Of a stretch of DNA of 11,962 nucleotides, positions 5,990 through 11,962 are shown piece after piece; the stretch's first letter is position 1, and each line of letters starts with the position of its first letter. The DNA comes from Pseudomonadota bacterium (GTDB taxonomy: Bacteria > Pseudomonadota > Alphaproteobacteria > Micropepsales > Micropepsaceae), in the NCBI GenBank assembly GCA_021817355.1, contig JAKAVI010000171.1:1-11962 (forward strand). Reading direction: 5' to 3'. The notes under the pieces are model-generated. The model made no database searches and had not been told where the DNA came from. It was given only the letters and a program-made list of their open reading frames with translations. The position numbers and the translations under genes were made by a program.

Positions 5990-8113
5990 ATGTCCGTCGC
6001 TACGATCATTGATTTCGTACGTGCGCATCAAGAATTTGCCTACGGCCTGGTGCTCTTTTCCGCCCTCGCTGAAGCCCTGCCCCTGATTGGCGTGATCTTT
6101 CCGGGCGAGACCATCGTCCTTGCCATCAGTGCGCTGGCGGCGACGGGAGCCGTGCAGCTTCTGCCACTGCTTGTGGTCACGACCCTGGGGGCGATCGCCG
6201 GGGATGGCATCTCCTATTGGCTGGGCCGTCATTACCACCACTCAATTGTCGAGACCTGGCCACTCTCGCGCTATCCGGGTCTGATTGCGCGCGGGGAAGA
6301 CTTTTTTCGGCGTCATGGCGGGAAAAGCATATTCATTGCCCGCTTCACCCCGGGGGTTCGCGCCATCGTGCCGCTGATCGCCGGCACGCTCTCAATGTCG
6401 CCTACGCGGTTCTACCTTCTCAATATCCTTTCTGCCCTCCTCTGGGGTCTGACGCATGTGCTTGCCGGTGCCGCGGTCGGTGCCTCCCTGGTTCTCGCTG
6501 GAGCAGTGGCTGGCCGCCTCATGATCTTCATGATTGTGCTGATCGTGCTTGCTACTTCCCTCGTCTGGGCGATCCGCGCTGCGGTACGGCGCCTGCCTGC
6601 ACTCCTCGCCGCCGCCCAGACACTGCTGCGGCGGTGGGCGCAAAGACAGAATAGCTGGCTTGGCCGCCAGCTCATGTCGGTCCTTGACCCGACGCGCAAG
6701 GAATTGCCCGGCCTTGCCCTTCTTGGTGCCCTCCTTGTGGGCAGCCTTTGGGTGTTCATGGGGGTTGTCCAAGATGTTCTTGCTGGCGATCCACTGGTGC
6801 GGGCCGATATGGCGGTGTTCCAGCTGTTGCAGGATCTGAGAACGGGCTGGGCCGACAAAGCTATGGTCGCGATCACCGAGCTGGGCGATCCGGCAGTGAT
6901 CATTGCCGTTACACTCGCCACGCTAATGTGGCTGGCCTGGCGCCGCAATTGGCGTGGGGTCAGTTACGAACTGGCCGCGGTGGCAGTCGCAAGCCTGTTC
7001 ACGAGCTTGCTCAAGGTCACCCTGCATCAGCCGCGCCCACCGGCGTTTCATCCGGAAGCTGCTGACTTTTCTTTTCCCAGCGGACATACCGCGGTCAGCA
7101 TGGCGCTTTATGGCTTTCTGGCCATCATCGTGGCTTGGGAGGCGCCCCGCCGCTGGCAGCTTGCCATTGCGACCGGCGCAGGCCTTCTCATTGCAGCCAT
7201 TGCCTTCTCGCGTCTATATCTTGGCGCGCACTGGCTGTCGGATGTCCTCGCTGGACTTGCCTTCGGTCTGGCATGGGCCAGCCTGCTCGCTATTGCCTAT
7301 CTGCGTCGCTCCCCGCCACGCGTCAGTGCTGCAGGCCTCGGTACAACCGCAGTGGCGAGCCTTTTAATCATGGGTACACTTCACGTTGAGCGCAACCATA
7401 CCGTCGATATGGAGCGCTACGCGGTACGGGCCCGTATAGAAACCATGACTGTGGCATACTGGTGGTCGAAGGGCTGGCGGACGCTTCCCGCCCGCCGCAT
7501 CGACCTCATTGGCGGACTTGAGGAGCCGCTGACGTTTCAGTGGGCCGGAAAGATCAGCAATCTGAAGCGGGCGCTGTCTGCGCGTGGCTGGGTTTCACCT
7601 GTTTCCTGGTCGCTCCAATCGGGTCTTTTCTGGCTGCTGCCCCATGCTGCGGTGATGGACCTGCCTGTTCTGCCTCACCTTGAAAATGGCCACCAGGAGA
7701 GACTGGTCCTCGTTCACACGGTCGCTGGCGATGGTGTGGACAGGCGCCTGGTGCTGCGTCTGTGGCGGTCCAATGTAAAATTGGATCCTTCAGGGACTGG
7801 CGCAACGCCGCTCTGGATCGGCACCGTCATTGAGGAACACAGCCGGCGAATCGGAACCCTCCTCACGATCCTGCGTGAAGTGCCAAACTATGATGGGCCG
7901 CGCCAGGCTCTTGCCACGGCGCTCAAGCTTCATCGCCTGGCCATGCGCGGACCCAGTTTCCAGCAAGCGGGCTGGGACGGAGGCGTTCTTCTGGGACCGC
8001 AGCCTCAGGGCACAGACGCCGCTGCGCAGTCCCCAAACCCGCTGGGCGGACCTCGCCCGAGCCTCTCTGGTGGAATCAGACACCAGGCTCAGAGCCCTTC
8101 CTTGCGGCATTGA
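5990..8113 (+). CDS. Three-domain membrane protein: DedA, PAP2 phosphatase, LssY-like C-terminus
   Basis: The ATG follows GAGGAAA at 5973-5979. The 707-residue product joins three parts. Residues about 5-200 are a DedA/SNARE-associated domain with FPGE (37-40) and RFTPGVR (118-124), as in DedA-family lipid transporters or scramblases. Residues about 240-435 are a PAP2 domain with all three phosphatase motifs complete: K342-x6-R349-P350, PSGH 363-366, and SR 407-408 with H414 and D418. Residues about 460-690 match the LssY C-terminal domain known after PAP2 in Legionella LssY. The PAP2 part should remove phosphate from a lipid phosphate such as undecaprenyl diphosphate or phosphatidate. The DedA part could move the same lipid across the membrane, which is inference. 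It is transcribed away from the efflux operon and appears to stand alone. Confidence 0.93.
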   Translation: MSVATIIDFVRAHQEFAYGLVLFSALAEALPLIGVIFPGETIVLAISALAATGAVQLLPLLVVTTLGAIAGDGISYWLGRHYHHSIVETWPLSRYPGLIARGEDFFRRHGGKSIFIARFTPGVRAIVPLIAGTLSMSPTRFYLLNILSALLWGLTHVLAGAAVGASLVLAGAVAGRLMIFMIVLIVLATSLVWAIRAAVRRLPALLAAAQTLLRRWAQRQNSWLGRQLMSVLDPTRKELPGLALLGALLVGSLWVFMGVVQDVLAGDPLVRADMAVFQLLQDLRTGWADKAMVAITELGDPAVIIAVTLATLMWLAWRRNWRGVSYELAAVAVASLFTSLLKVTLHQPRPPAFHPEAADFSFPSGHTAVSMALYGFLAIIVAWEAPRRWQLAIATGAGLLIAAIAFSRLYLGAHWLSDVLAGLAFGLAWASLLAIAYLRRSPPRVSAAGLGTTAVASLLIMGTLHVERNHTVDMERYAVRARIETMTVAYWWSKGWRTLPARRIDLIGGLEEPLTFQWAGKISNLKRALSARGWVSPVSWSLQSGLFWLLPHAAVMDLPVLPHLENGHQERLVLVHTVAGDGVDRRLVLRLWRSNVKLDPSGTGATPLWIGTVIEEHSRRIGTLLTILREVPNYDGPRQALATALKLHRLAMRGPSFQQAGWDGGVLLGPQPQGTDAAAQSPNPLGGPRPSLSGGIRHQAQSPSLRH

Positions 8114-8159
8114 GGAGTAATCGGGAGTTTCCACAAGCCAGATCCAAACGGCGCTGGAG

Positions 8160-8423
8160 CTATCCGACCATCCTTTTACGTCCGCCGGAAAGAGGCTTTA
8201 CCGCGCTGCGAACAGCATTCTCATCAAAAAACGCCGCGATATCGACCTCAAGGGCGCAAGCCAGCTTCTCCAGAACTGCCACCGTGGGGTTTTCGAGTTC
8301 CCGTTCCAGCCGGCTGACATAGGTCCGGTCGATTGCCGCATCGACTGCAAGCGCCTCCTGGGAAAGCCCCCTGCCGACGCGTAACCGACGGATATTTCGT
8401 GCTACCACAACCTGCGCTCGCAT
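8160..8423 (-). CDS. Small XRE-family HTH regulator (first of two)
   Basis: An 87-residue protein that is almost entirely a Cro/C1-type helix-turn-helix. The conserved run RNIRRLRVGRGLSQEALA is followed by the recognition region DRTYVSRLERELENPTV and a closing LEKLACALEVDIAAFF. A short basic tail follows. Such stand-alone HTH proteins usually repress their own and nearby promoters as dimers. The ATG at 8423-8421 has no clear Shine-Dalgarno sequence. It shares most conserved HTH positions with the neighbouring gene on the same strand, so the two are probably related by duplication or belong to one switch. It converges with the DedA-PAP2 gene, with 46 bases between the two stops and no obvious terminator there. 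Confidence 0.85.
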   Translation of the reverse strand: MRAQVVVARNIRRLRVGRGLSQEALAVDAAIDRTYVSRLERELENPTVAVLEKLACALEVDIAAFFDENAVRSAVKPLSGGRKRMVG

Positions 8424-8442
8424 GGCCCAAAGCCAACAGGGT

Positions 8443-8459
8443 GTGGTGTCTTAAACCAC
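8443..8459. promoter_or_regulatory. Inverted repeat upstream of the first XRE gene
   Basis: GTGGT and ACCAC are separated by 7 bases, about 20 bases ahead of the start codon on the minus strand. The position suits an autoregulatory operator, but 5-base arms are short and could arise by chance. Confidence 0.25.
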
Positions 8460-8520
8460 GGACTATTGTGCTAGTATTCGGAGTTGTTACGGCAACAGAC
8501 AGGTTTGGGAGGCTGAATTG

Positions 8521-8745
8521 TCAGGTTTTTCCGGCGCGCGCGGGGCGCAGAAGTTCCACGGGGCTGACACCAAGGCCTTGCGCCAGCTCAAAAAGGGTGA
8601 CGACAGTAGGATTTCGGTGTCCCTGCTCAAGGCCACTGATATATTGCTGGGAAAATCCGGTGATCTCGGCAAATTGCTCTTGGGTCAGGCCCTTTTCCAG
8701 CCTAATCCCGCGTACGTTCCGTCCGACCAGTACCCGCATATCCAT
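8521..8745 (-). CDS. Small XRE-family HTH regulator (second of two), QseC-like position
   Basis: The longest frame starts at 8871, but its first 42 residues do not look like protein and run through the AT-rich promoter region and the start of the opposite gene. I therefore place the start at the ATG at 8745-8743, giving 74 residues; a second ATG two codons later is equally possible. The product is a single Cro/C1-type HTH: RNVRGIRLEKGLTQEQFA, then SQQYISGLEQGHRNPTV and LFELAQGLGVSPVELL. The gene is divergent from a DUF2285 gene, with about 77 bases between starts. In Mesorhizobium ICEs the XRE protein QseC sits in the same relation to the DUF2285 antiactivator QseM and controls both promoters. 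Equivalence is inferred from gene order and protein family only. Confidence 0.85.
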   Translation of the reverse strand: MDMRVLVGRNVRGIRLEKGLTQEQFAEITGFSQQYISGLEQGHRNPTVVTLFELAQGLGVSPVELLRPARAGKT

Positions 8746-8822
8746 GACTGCCAACAAATGCGGATTACATAATTTAAGTTTATCAACTATAATAGGTGAA
8801 TTGCAGGAAGAAAGTCGCCAAG
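8746..8822 (+). promoter_or_regulatory. AT-rich divergent promoter region between the XRE and DUF2285 genes
   Basis: A perfect TATAAT stands at 8788-8793, pointing toward the DUF2285 gene; the best -35 at 17 bases (TTACAT) is poor. Two small dyads overlap it: AGTT-TATC-AACT (8777-8788) and CTAT-A-ATAG (8787-8795). They are placed where a controller protein could switch between the two promoters. AGGAAG at 8805-8810 may serve as a distant ribosome binding site. Confidence 0.45.
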
Positions 8823-9119
8823 ATGCCAGAAAAGTCTCGCACCGGCCAAACACGCTCATCTGCTCGCGCAAAGGAGCTCGTACCCTGGTCGGACACTGTC
8901 ACCGCCTACGACATGGAGCACCTGTTCCTTTACGCGCGTCTTTTGGACGAAGCTGCCCAAGGAGCCAGCGAAGCGGAAATGATCCGTGACGTTTTAGAGC
9001 TAGAGCCAGGGGCGAAGAGAGCTGCAAAAAGCCTGCAGCAGCATTTGGCGCGTGCCAAATGGATGCGCGAAAACGGCTATGCCCAGATGTTGTCGCAGCC
9101 CAAGTCCGAAAAAACCTGA
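8823..9119 (+). CDS. DUF2285 family protein, QseM-like
   Basis: This 98-residue protein, read from the ATG at 8823, has a basic N-terminal tail (1-17) and a DUF2285-like core. The core comprises EHLFLYARLLDEAAQG at about 32-47, then the segment AEMIRDVLELEPG, and the closing HLARAKWMRENGYAQML at 74-90. The pattern HLxxYxRLLD...HLARARWM..GY is what I recall for this family. DUF2285 proteins occur in alphaproteobacterial conjugative elements; QseM is an antiactivator that blocks TraR and the excision activator FseA. An in-frame GTG at 8796 would add nine residues; the ATG fits better with AGGAAG upstream. Codon use looks ordinary. No traR, integrase or conjugation gene is visible nearby, so this could be an ICE edge, a remnant or a regulator with another job. 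Confidence 0.72.
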   Translation: MPEKSRTGQTRSSARAKELVPWSDTVTAYDMEHLFLYARLLDEAAQGASEAEMIRDVLELEPGAKRAAKSLQQHLARAKWMRENGYAQMLSQPKSEKT

Positions 9120-9602
9120 CGCTGGTCTCAGCTCCCTCGGACAGTGGGCGGCAAGAAACGTCTGGATCGATGATGCGCCTTGAGCGTTCTGACGTTAGCG
9201 TTCCTGTGGCTTGATCGAAGGTTGACCGCAGGCAAGCTTCCGTCACGCCATGTTGAACACACATGCTTTGAGGCGAACTGTGGCGGTCGGTCACCCGCCG
9301 GGAAGGGCCAAAGCTGAATGGATGTCGGCACAGCTCCGGCGCGCGGCTCTGGAAGCTTTAACGACATCTGCCATATCCTCGCCATAGGTTTGTCGTACCT
9401 TCCCACTCGACATTTGGCGCGAGCAGGCGTCCAAAGTTCGCCGTCTAACTCCACTTCAGGATCGGTGCAGCGGAAGATCGGATGGATGCCCGGCACCGGT
9501 ACGCATCAGTGACCAAAGGACATGAGCAGAGGATGACCATTGAACTGACAGCTCCGGCGACGCCGGAGGTAATACTGGCTCACCCCTGAAGCGCCGAACG
9601 CC
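9120..9602. other. Gene-poor stretch with no supportable gene
   Basis: I find no gene here. The longest frames (minus strand 9128-9496, and a frame overlapping the DUF2285 gene) show no recognisable domain. The segment on the minus strand around 9400-9496 starts like a protein (MPGIHPIFRCTDPE), so a decayed gene is possible. A direct repeat AGCGTTC lies at 9183-9189 and 9197-9203. Confidence 0.5.
9552..9568. promoter_or_regulatory. Perfect 17-base dyad upstream of the second PAP2 gene
   Basis: CTCCGGCG and CGCCGGAG are separated by a single A, 34 bases ahead of the PAP2 start codon. It could be an operator, or form an RNA hairpin (six pairs with a five-base loop) in the leader. No T-run follows, so it is not a standard terminator. 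Confidence 0.4.
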
Positions 9603-10355
9603 ATGGATCAGTTGTGCCCGCCATCCTCAACCCCTCCTGACGGCCGTGAGGCGCCTCTGGCGCCGGGAGCTACCGGCGCTCCCATTTCACCGTCCGCGCA
9701 TCCGTTTCAGGGCTTTCGTCTCTGGCTGCTCGGCCTGATAGCCACCATCATCAGCGCCACCATCTCCTTCATCTGGATCGACGGACCTGTCGCCCGCCAT
9801 TTTGCCTTCAATGCCGACCGCTTTGGTATGATTAATGCCGGCTTCAGTGGCATAGTCCTCCTGATTTTCGAAACTGCCGTCGTGACCTTTCTGCTGGTAC
9901 GGCGCATGGTGCGCGGCCAACTGGCACCATTGGGCAAGGCCATCGTTGTTGCCGGCGTTGCCTCCATGTGCGCCTATCTCCTCAACGAAGCGATCTTCAA
10001 ATTCCTGTTTGGGATTCCGAGCCCAACGGAAATGCTGTTTCAGAGCGCCCCACATGCCCTTCACTTTCTTTCCGGAAATCCCGAAGATGGATTTCCATCT
10101 GGGCACATGATGCTATCTGGCGCCTTCGCCGGCGCCTTGATGCGATTTTATCCGCGTATCCGGGGACGCCTCTTTGCCCTGCTTGGCGTTGGCGCTCTCA
10201 TCCTGGTCTGGGGCGACTGGCACTTTGTCAGCGACGTCATCGCGGGCACCTTTCTTGGCATCACTATCGGCCTTCTTATCGCCGCGCCCCGCACAGTAGC
10301 CATCGCCTCCGGCCTTGCCCTCCGCACCGGACTTCTCAGGCGGCGAGTGGCCTGA
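9603..10355 (+). CDS. PAP2-superfamily membrane protein with altered active site
   Basis: This 250-residue protein has a proline-rich N-terminal tail (about 1-34) and five or six membrane helices. It carries the PAP2 landmarks PSGH (165-168) and WHFVSD with H207 and D211. The first motif keeps K133 but has FLFGIPSP after it, so the arginine expected at 140 is serine. The arginine expected six residues before H207 is leucine (201), and the preceding serine is also absent. PAP2 proteins hydrolyse lipid phosphates at the membrane surface, with the two histidines doing catalysis and the arginines holding the phosphate. Loss of both arginines suggests changed substrate handling or loss of activity. 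No good Shine-Dalgarno sequence precedes the ATG, so the start is uncertain. It has no operon partner; it lies 1.5 kb from the other PAP2 gene but is not closely similar to that domain. Confidence 0.85.
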   Translation: MDQLCPPSSTPPDGREAPLAPGATGAPISPSAHPFQGFRLWLLGLIATIISATISFIWIDGPVARHFAFNADRFGMINAGFSGIVLLIFETAVVTFLLVRRMVRGQLAPLGKAIVVAGVASMCAYLLNEAIFKFLFGIPSPTEMLFQSAPHALHFLSGNPEDGFPSGHMMLSGAFAGALMRFYPRIRGRLFALLGVGALILVWGDWHFVSDVIAGTFLGITIGLLIAAPRTVAIASGLALRTGLLRRRVA

Positions 10356-10364
10356 GCGGTGATG

Positions 10365-10384
10365 GACCTGCCCCAGAACAGGTC
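10365..10384 (+). terminator. Weak hairpin after the PAP2 gene
   Basis: GACCTG and CAGGTC, 8 bases apart, lie 10 bases past the stop. A short TTTT occurs only about 15 bases further on, so termination here is a guess. Confidence 0.25.
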
Positions 10385-10445
10385 ACGCCCAAAGCTCCTT
10401 TTATCCAAATGTAATGAAATACAGTTCAATATAACTTGATACACT

Positions 10446-10463
10446 TTCGCGACAATTCGCGAA
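10446..10463. repeat. Perfect dyad TTCGCGA-N4-TCGCGAA
   Basis: The 7-base arms are perfect around CAAT, and a TTCGAA palindrome follows at 10466-10471. It sits in the AT-rich non-coding stretch after the PAP2 gene. It could be a protein binding site or a small RNA hairpin; no T-run follows. Confidence 0.6.
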
Positions 10464-10533
10464 TGTTCGAAAATGACTAATATATATGGCAGCAGACAAT
10501 CCGTTTTTCTCAAACTCAAACAGATGTTCGGTG

Positions 10534-10556
10534 CATGAATTTTTTGCAAATTCATG
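10534..10556. repeat. Perfect dyad CATGAATTT-N5-AAATTCATG
   Basis: The 9-base arms are perfect with a 5-base spacer, and the palindrome TTTGCAAA (10543-10550) overlaps the centre. GAGGAG follows at 10561-10566, but no convincing start codon or gene comes after it. Confidence 0.6.
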
Positions 10557-10650
10557 ATCCGAGGAGTTGAAGGCGCCGCAAAACTTCTGTTAGATTTTTC
10601 TGCGCTTGGATACCTCCCCCTACATGTCTCCGGCGCAACTTCGAGTGCGA

Positions 10651-10677
10651 GCCCCCAGCAGCCCCCATGCTGGGGGC
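10651..10677. repeat. GC-only hairpin GCCCCCAGC / GCTGGGGGC
   Basis: Nine perfect pairs, eight of them G-C, with a 9-base spacer. It would form a very stable stem in RNA or single-stranded DNA. No T-run follows on either strand, so it is not a plain intrinsic terminator. Confidence 0.6.
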
Positions 10678-10725
10678 GCCTCCCAAAAGCCATTCGATAT
10701 ATGCTGTACATGCCGTCGTAAGTTC

Positions 10726-10920
10726 TCATTTCTTGAGACGGTTGTCTTCCCGTGCCGGTACCAGAGCGTGCCCAATCAAGACATCTCCGAGTGTGTCGGC
10801 CAACCCTCGATAGGTGTCCGCCAGATATGCGAGCTGACCCCATGCCGCAAGATTGCCGATCGCGATGCGCGGCTTCTGCTTGGGCAAACGGGATAGGCAA
10901 AACCAGGTCGGCCATTGCAC
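10726..10920 (-). CDS. Doubtful small hypothetical protein or gene remnant
   Basis: This is a 64-residue frame beginning with GTG. I do not recognise the product. The residues look more protein-like than the frames around it (for example RIAIGNLAAWGQLAYLADTY and LGDVLIGHALVPA), with ordinary codon use. There is no visible Shine-Dalgarno sequence, and the frame stays open upstream of the GTG, as if the real gene had been longer. It lies close to an istB remnant on the other strand, so it may be the tail of a gene cut by past rearrangement. It may equally be chance. Confidence 0.25.
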   Translation of the reverse strand: MQWPTWFCLSRLPKQKPRIAIGNLAAWGQLAYLADTYRGLADTLGDVLIGHALVPAREDNRLKK

Positions 10921-10954
10921 GTGGCCGTGTGTCCTTTCCGGGCGCCGTCCCGGT

Positions 10955-10984
10955 GCAATTCACGCCGGCCCCGGGTTGAATTGC
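10955..10984. repeat. Inverted repeat GCAATTC / GAATTGC
   Basis: Seven perfect pairs lie 16 bases apart, with GCCGG-CC-CCGG-like symmetry inside. It stands just upstream of the istB remnant; a role is not visible. Confidence 0.4.
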
Positions 10985-11058
10985 CCCGCTTGGAAAATGG
11001 CACTTTGAGGGACACCGTGCGGCTCGGCTGCAGTTCTGCCGCACACCGAAATTCCCGT

Positions 11059-11281
11059 ATTAGGTACGAATTCGGCTACCTGCCGTCCGATCCCAATGCG
11101 GCTGAACTGTTCTTCCGGCCGGTCCTACACTGTTATGAGCGCAAGCCCAGGCCGGTCGCCAGCAGCCGCACAAATGGCGACCGACAGACGCTGTCCGGAG
11201 ATCCAGTGTTGCCACGGCACTACGCCGCTCGCCACTCACCCGCAGGCGATCGGGCAGTGCTCTTTGAGCTGCAGCCTTTAA
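11059..11281 (+). pseudogene. Remnant of an IS21-type istB (transposition helper ATPase), C-terminal part
   Basis: In one frame the segment reads YEFGYLPSDPNAAELFFRPV, then LHCYERKP, then SGDPVL. This resembles the Walker B region and following helices of IstB, where DEFGYLP, ELFF, YER and GDPV recur. The Walker B aspartate before EFGYLP is a tyrosine. After about 11214 the similarity moves to the next frame (PLATHPQAIG, compare the family's LLHHS-AIG), which then meets a stop at 11279-11281. So the piece has at least one frameshift and lacks the N-terminal and Walker A parts. No istA and no clear IS ends are visible. It marks a past IS21-family insertion, now decayed. The frame runs open upstream to 10915, but I see no similarity before 11059. 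Confidence 0.62.
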
Positions 11282-11282
11282 C

Positions 11283-11314
11283 GGAAAGGGCGGTACCGAA
11301 GCACCGCCCTTCCC
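11283..11314. terminator. Strong hairpin after the istB remnant
   Basis: AAGGGCGGT (11286-11294) and ACCGCCCTT (11303-11311) pair perfectly across 8 bases; two more G-C pairs follow one mismatch. It begins right after the remnant's stop, which suits a terminator of the old element, but the T-run is missing. Confidence 0.35.
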
Positions 11315-11317
11315 CGT

Positions 11318-11352
11318 ACGTACTGAGCTGGGAGGAATAGGTCACAGTACGT
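11318..11352. repeat. Inverted repeat ACGTACTG / CAGTACGT
   Basis: Eight perfect pairs are separated by 19 bases (11326-11344). It could be part of an old IS end or an independent stem. The rest of 11353-11444 shows nothing I can name. Confidence 0.4.
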
Positions 11353-11444
11353 GCGACTGGTTATCTCTGCGTCCGCGGCGTCCCGACCCGCATCCAATCT
11401 TCCAGACCTTGGCCATGGACGCTCGCAAAAGAACAGTTCCTCGA

Positions 11445-11962
11445 CTAATAAAACACACTGTAGACAACTTGCAGGATCCGCCCCGTTTGTACATTAACGA
11501 GCAGGGCGTCCTCGCCATACCTTACCCATACATAGCCGTAGGGCGGGTTCATGAGGCCGAACATCCAGTAGTCCGATATCCAGTAATTGCGACGCCAGAA
11601 TATGGTCGGCAACACCATTCCGAAACTCCACCGGCGATAATACCAGCCAGCCGGGCGGTGATATTGTTGCCACCGATAGCGGTGCGCTGCGGACAAATTG
11701 CGTTCCCACTGTCTTACATCAACGCCACGATGCTGACGCCATTCAGGTGGACGCTGGCCAGGACGATATTGCTGCCAATTATAACGCTGCCGATTGTTGG
11801 GGGGCCGTTGTTGGGTCTGACCACGTCCGTGCTGCAGACGCTCCCGAGCGTTCTGTTGCGGGCCACGCTGGACGCCTGGCACAGGCCGGCGCACGTTCTG
11901 GGGGGTACCAAACCTCTGCTGCAGGGTACCCGGTTTCCCCGGAGCTTGGCGCATTTGCTGTT
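11445..11962 (-). CDS. RcnB-family periplasmic protein, C-terminal part
   Basis: The frame is open to the right edge, so the start and signal peptide lie outside the window. The visible part begins with a Gln/Arg/Pro-rich, low-complexity stretch with repeated NxRQRYNWQQYRPGQRPPEW-like segments. It ends in the typical RcnB domain: RPAGWYYRRW, then the segment FWRRNYWISDYW, then PPYGYVWVRYGEDALLVNVQTGRI and a closing VVYSVFY. In E. coli RcnB is a periplasmic protein that helps keep nickel and cobalt at the right level with the RcnA exporter. In alphaproteobacteria many longer, Q-rich relatives exist and their role is not settled. No rcnA or metal-sensor gene is visible here. The gene is transcribed toward the istB remnant, and I see no terminator after its stop. 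Confidence 0.88.
   Translation of the reverse strand, partial: QQMRQAPGKPGTLQQRFGTPQNVRRPVPGVQRGPQQNARERLQHGRGQTQQRPPNNRQRYNWQQYRPGQRPPEWRQHRGVDVRQWERNLSAAHRYRWQQYHRPAGWYYRRWSFGMVLPTIFWRRNYWISDYWMFGLMNPPYGYVWVRYGEDALLVNVQTGRILQVVYSVFY

Noticed and set aside
8746..8871. Longer start for the second XRE gene
   Set aside because: The added residues cross the AT-rich divergent promoter and the start of the DUF2285 gene.
9128..9496. 122-codon minus-strand frame
   Set aside because: Not reported as a gene: no recognisable domain or clear ribosome binding site. A decayed gene remains possible.
9532..9588. 18-codon leader-like ORF before the PAP2 gene
   Set aside because: Its spacing to a Shine-Dalgarno sequence is too short and it has no regulatory feature except the dyad it contains.
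10606..10896. Plus-strand frame of 96 codons
   Set aside because: It begins next to a GC-rich hairpin, shows no domain and is Cys/Pro/Arg-rich like a random frame.
10148..11044. Long 298-codon minus-strand frame
   Set aside because: It overlaps the end of the PAP2 gene, crosses AT-rich dyads, is rich in Arg, Cys and Ser with no domain, and looks like a chance open frame.
1..11962. CRISPR arrays, tRNA or rRNA genes
   Set aside because: I saw no regularly spaced repeats of suitable length and no tRNA or rRNA signatures on either strand.

Overview
The window looks like accessory DNA from a Gram-negative, fairly GC-rich proteobacterium, most likely an alphaproteobacterium. The evidence is a complete tripartite RND efflux operon (inner-membrane pump, periplasmic adaptor, outer-membrane lipoprotein), a DUF2285 protein facing an XRE regulator (an arrangement known from alphaproteobacterial mobile elements), and an RcnB-family protein. 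A genus cannot be named from the sequence alone.

Positions 1-5656 (minus strand) hold one tightly packed operon. In transcription order it encodes a BlaI/MecI-type repressor, a short BlaR1-like M56 membrane metalloprotease, an RND adaptor, an RND pump and the start of a TolC-type outer-membrane lipoprotein that runs off the left edge. All five genes overlap or lie within 4 bases of each other. Two dyads of the form ACGAC-N4-GTCGT sit over the likely promoter and over the ribosome binding site of the repressor gene. The simplest reading is an antibiotic-resistance-style proteolytic switch (BlaR senses and inactivates BlaI) wired to a multidrug-type efflux pump instead of a beta-lactamase. This is the most interesting system in the window.

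Positions 5657-5989 are a divergent intergenic region with short repeats, a palindrome and a possible promoter. Positions 5990-8113 (plus) encode a 707-residue fusion of a DedA membrane domain, a PAP2 lipid phosphatase domain and an LssY-type C-terminal domain, probably acting on membrane lipid phosphates.

Positions 8160-9119 hold two tandem small XRE-type HTH genes (minus). The second is divergent from a DUF2285 gene (plus) and resembles the qseC/qseM switch of integrative conjugative elements. Positions 9120-9602 contain no gene I can support. Positions 9603-10355 (plus) encode a second PAP2-family membrane protein that lacks the two arginines usual in the active site.

Positions 10356-11444 are mostly non-coding, with several strong dyads, one doubtful small ORF and a frameshifted remnant of an IS21-type istB gene, all signs of past insertion events. 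The right edge (11445-11962, minus) holds the C-terminal part of an RcnB-family periplasmic protein whose N-terminus lies outside the window.
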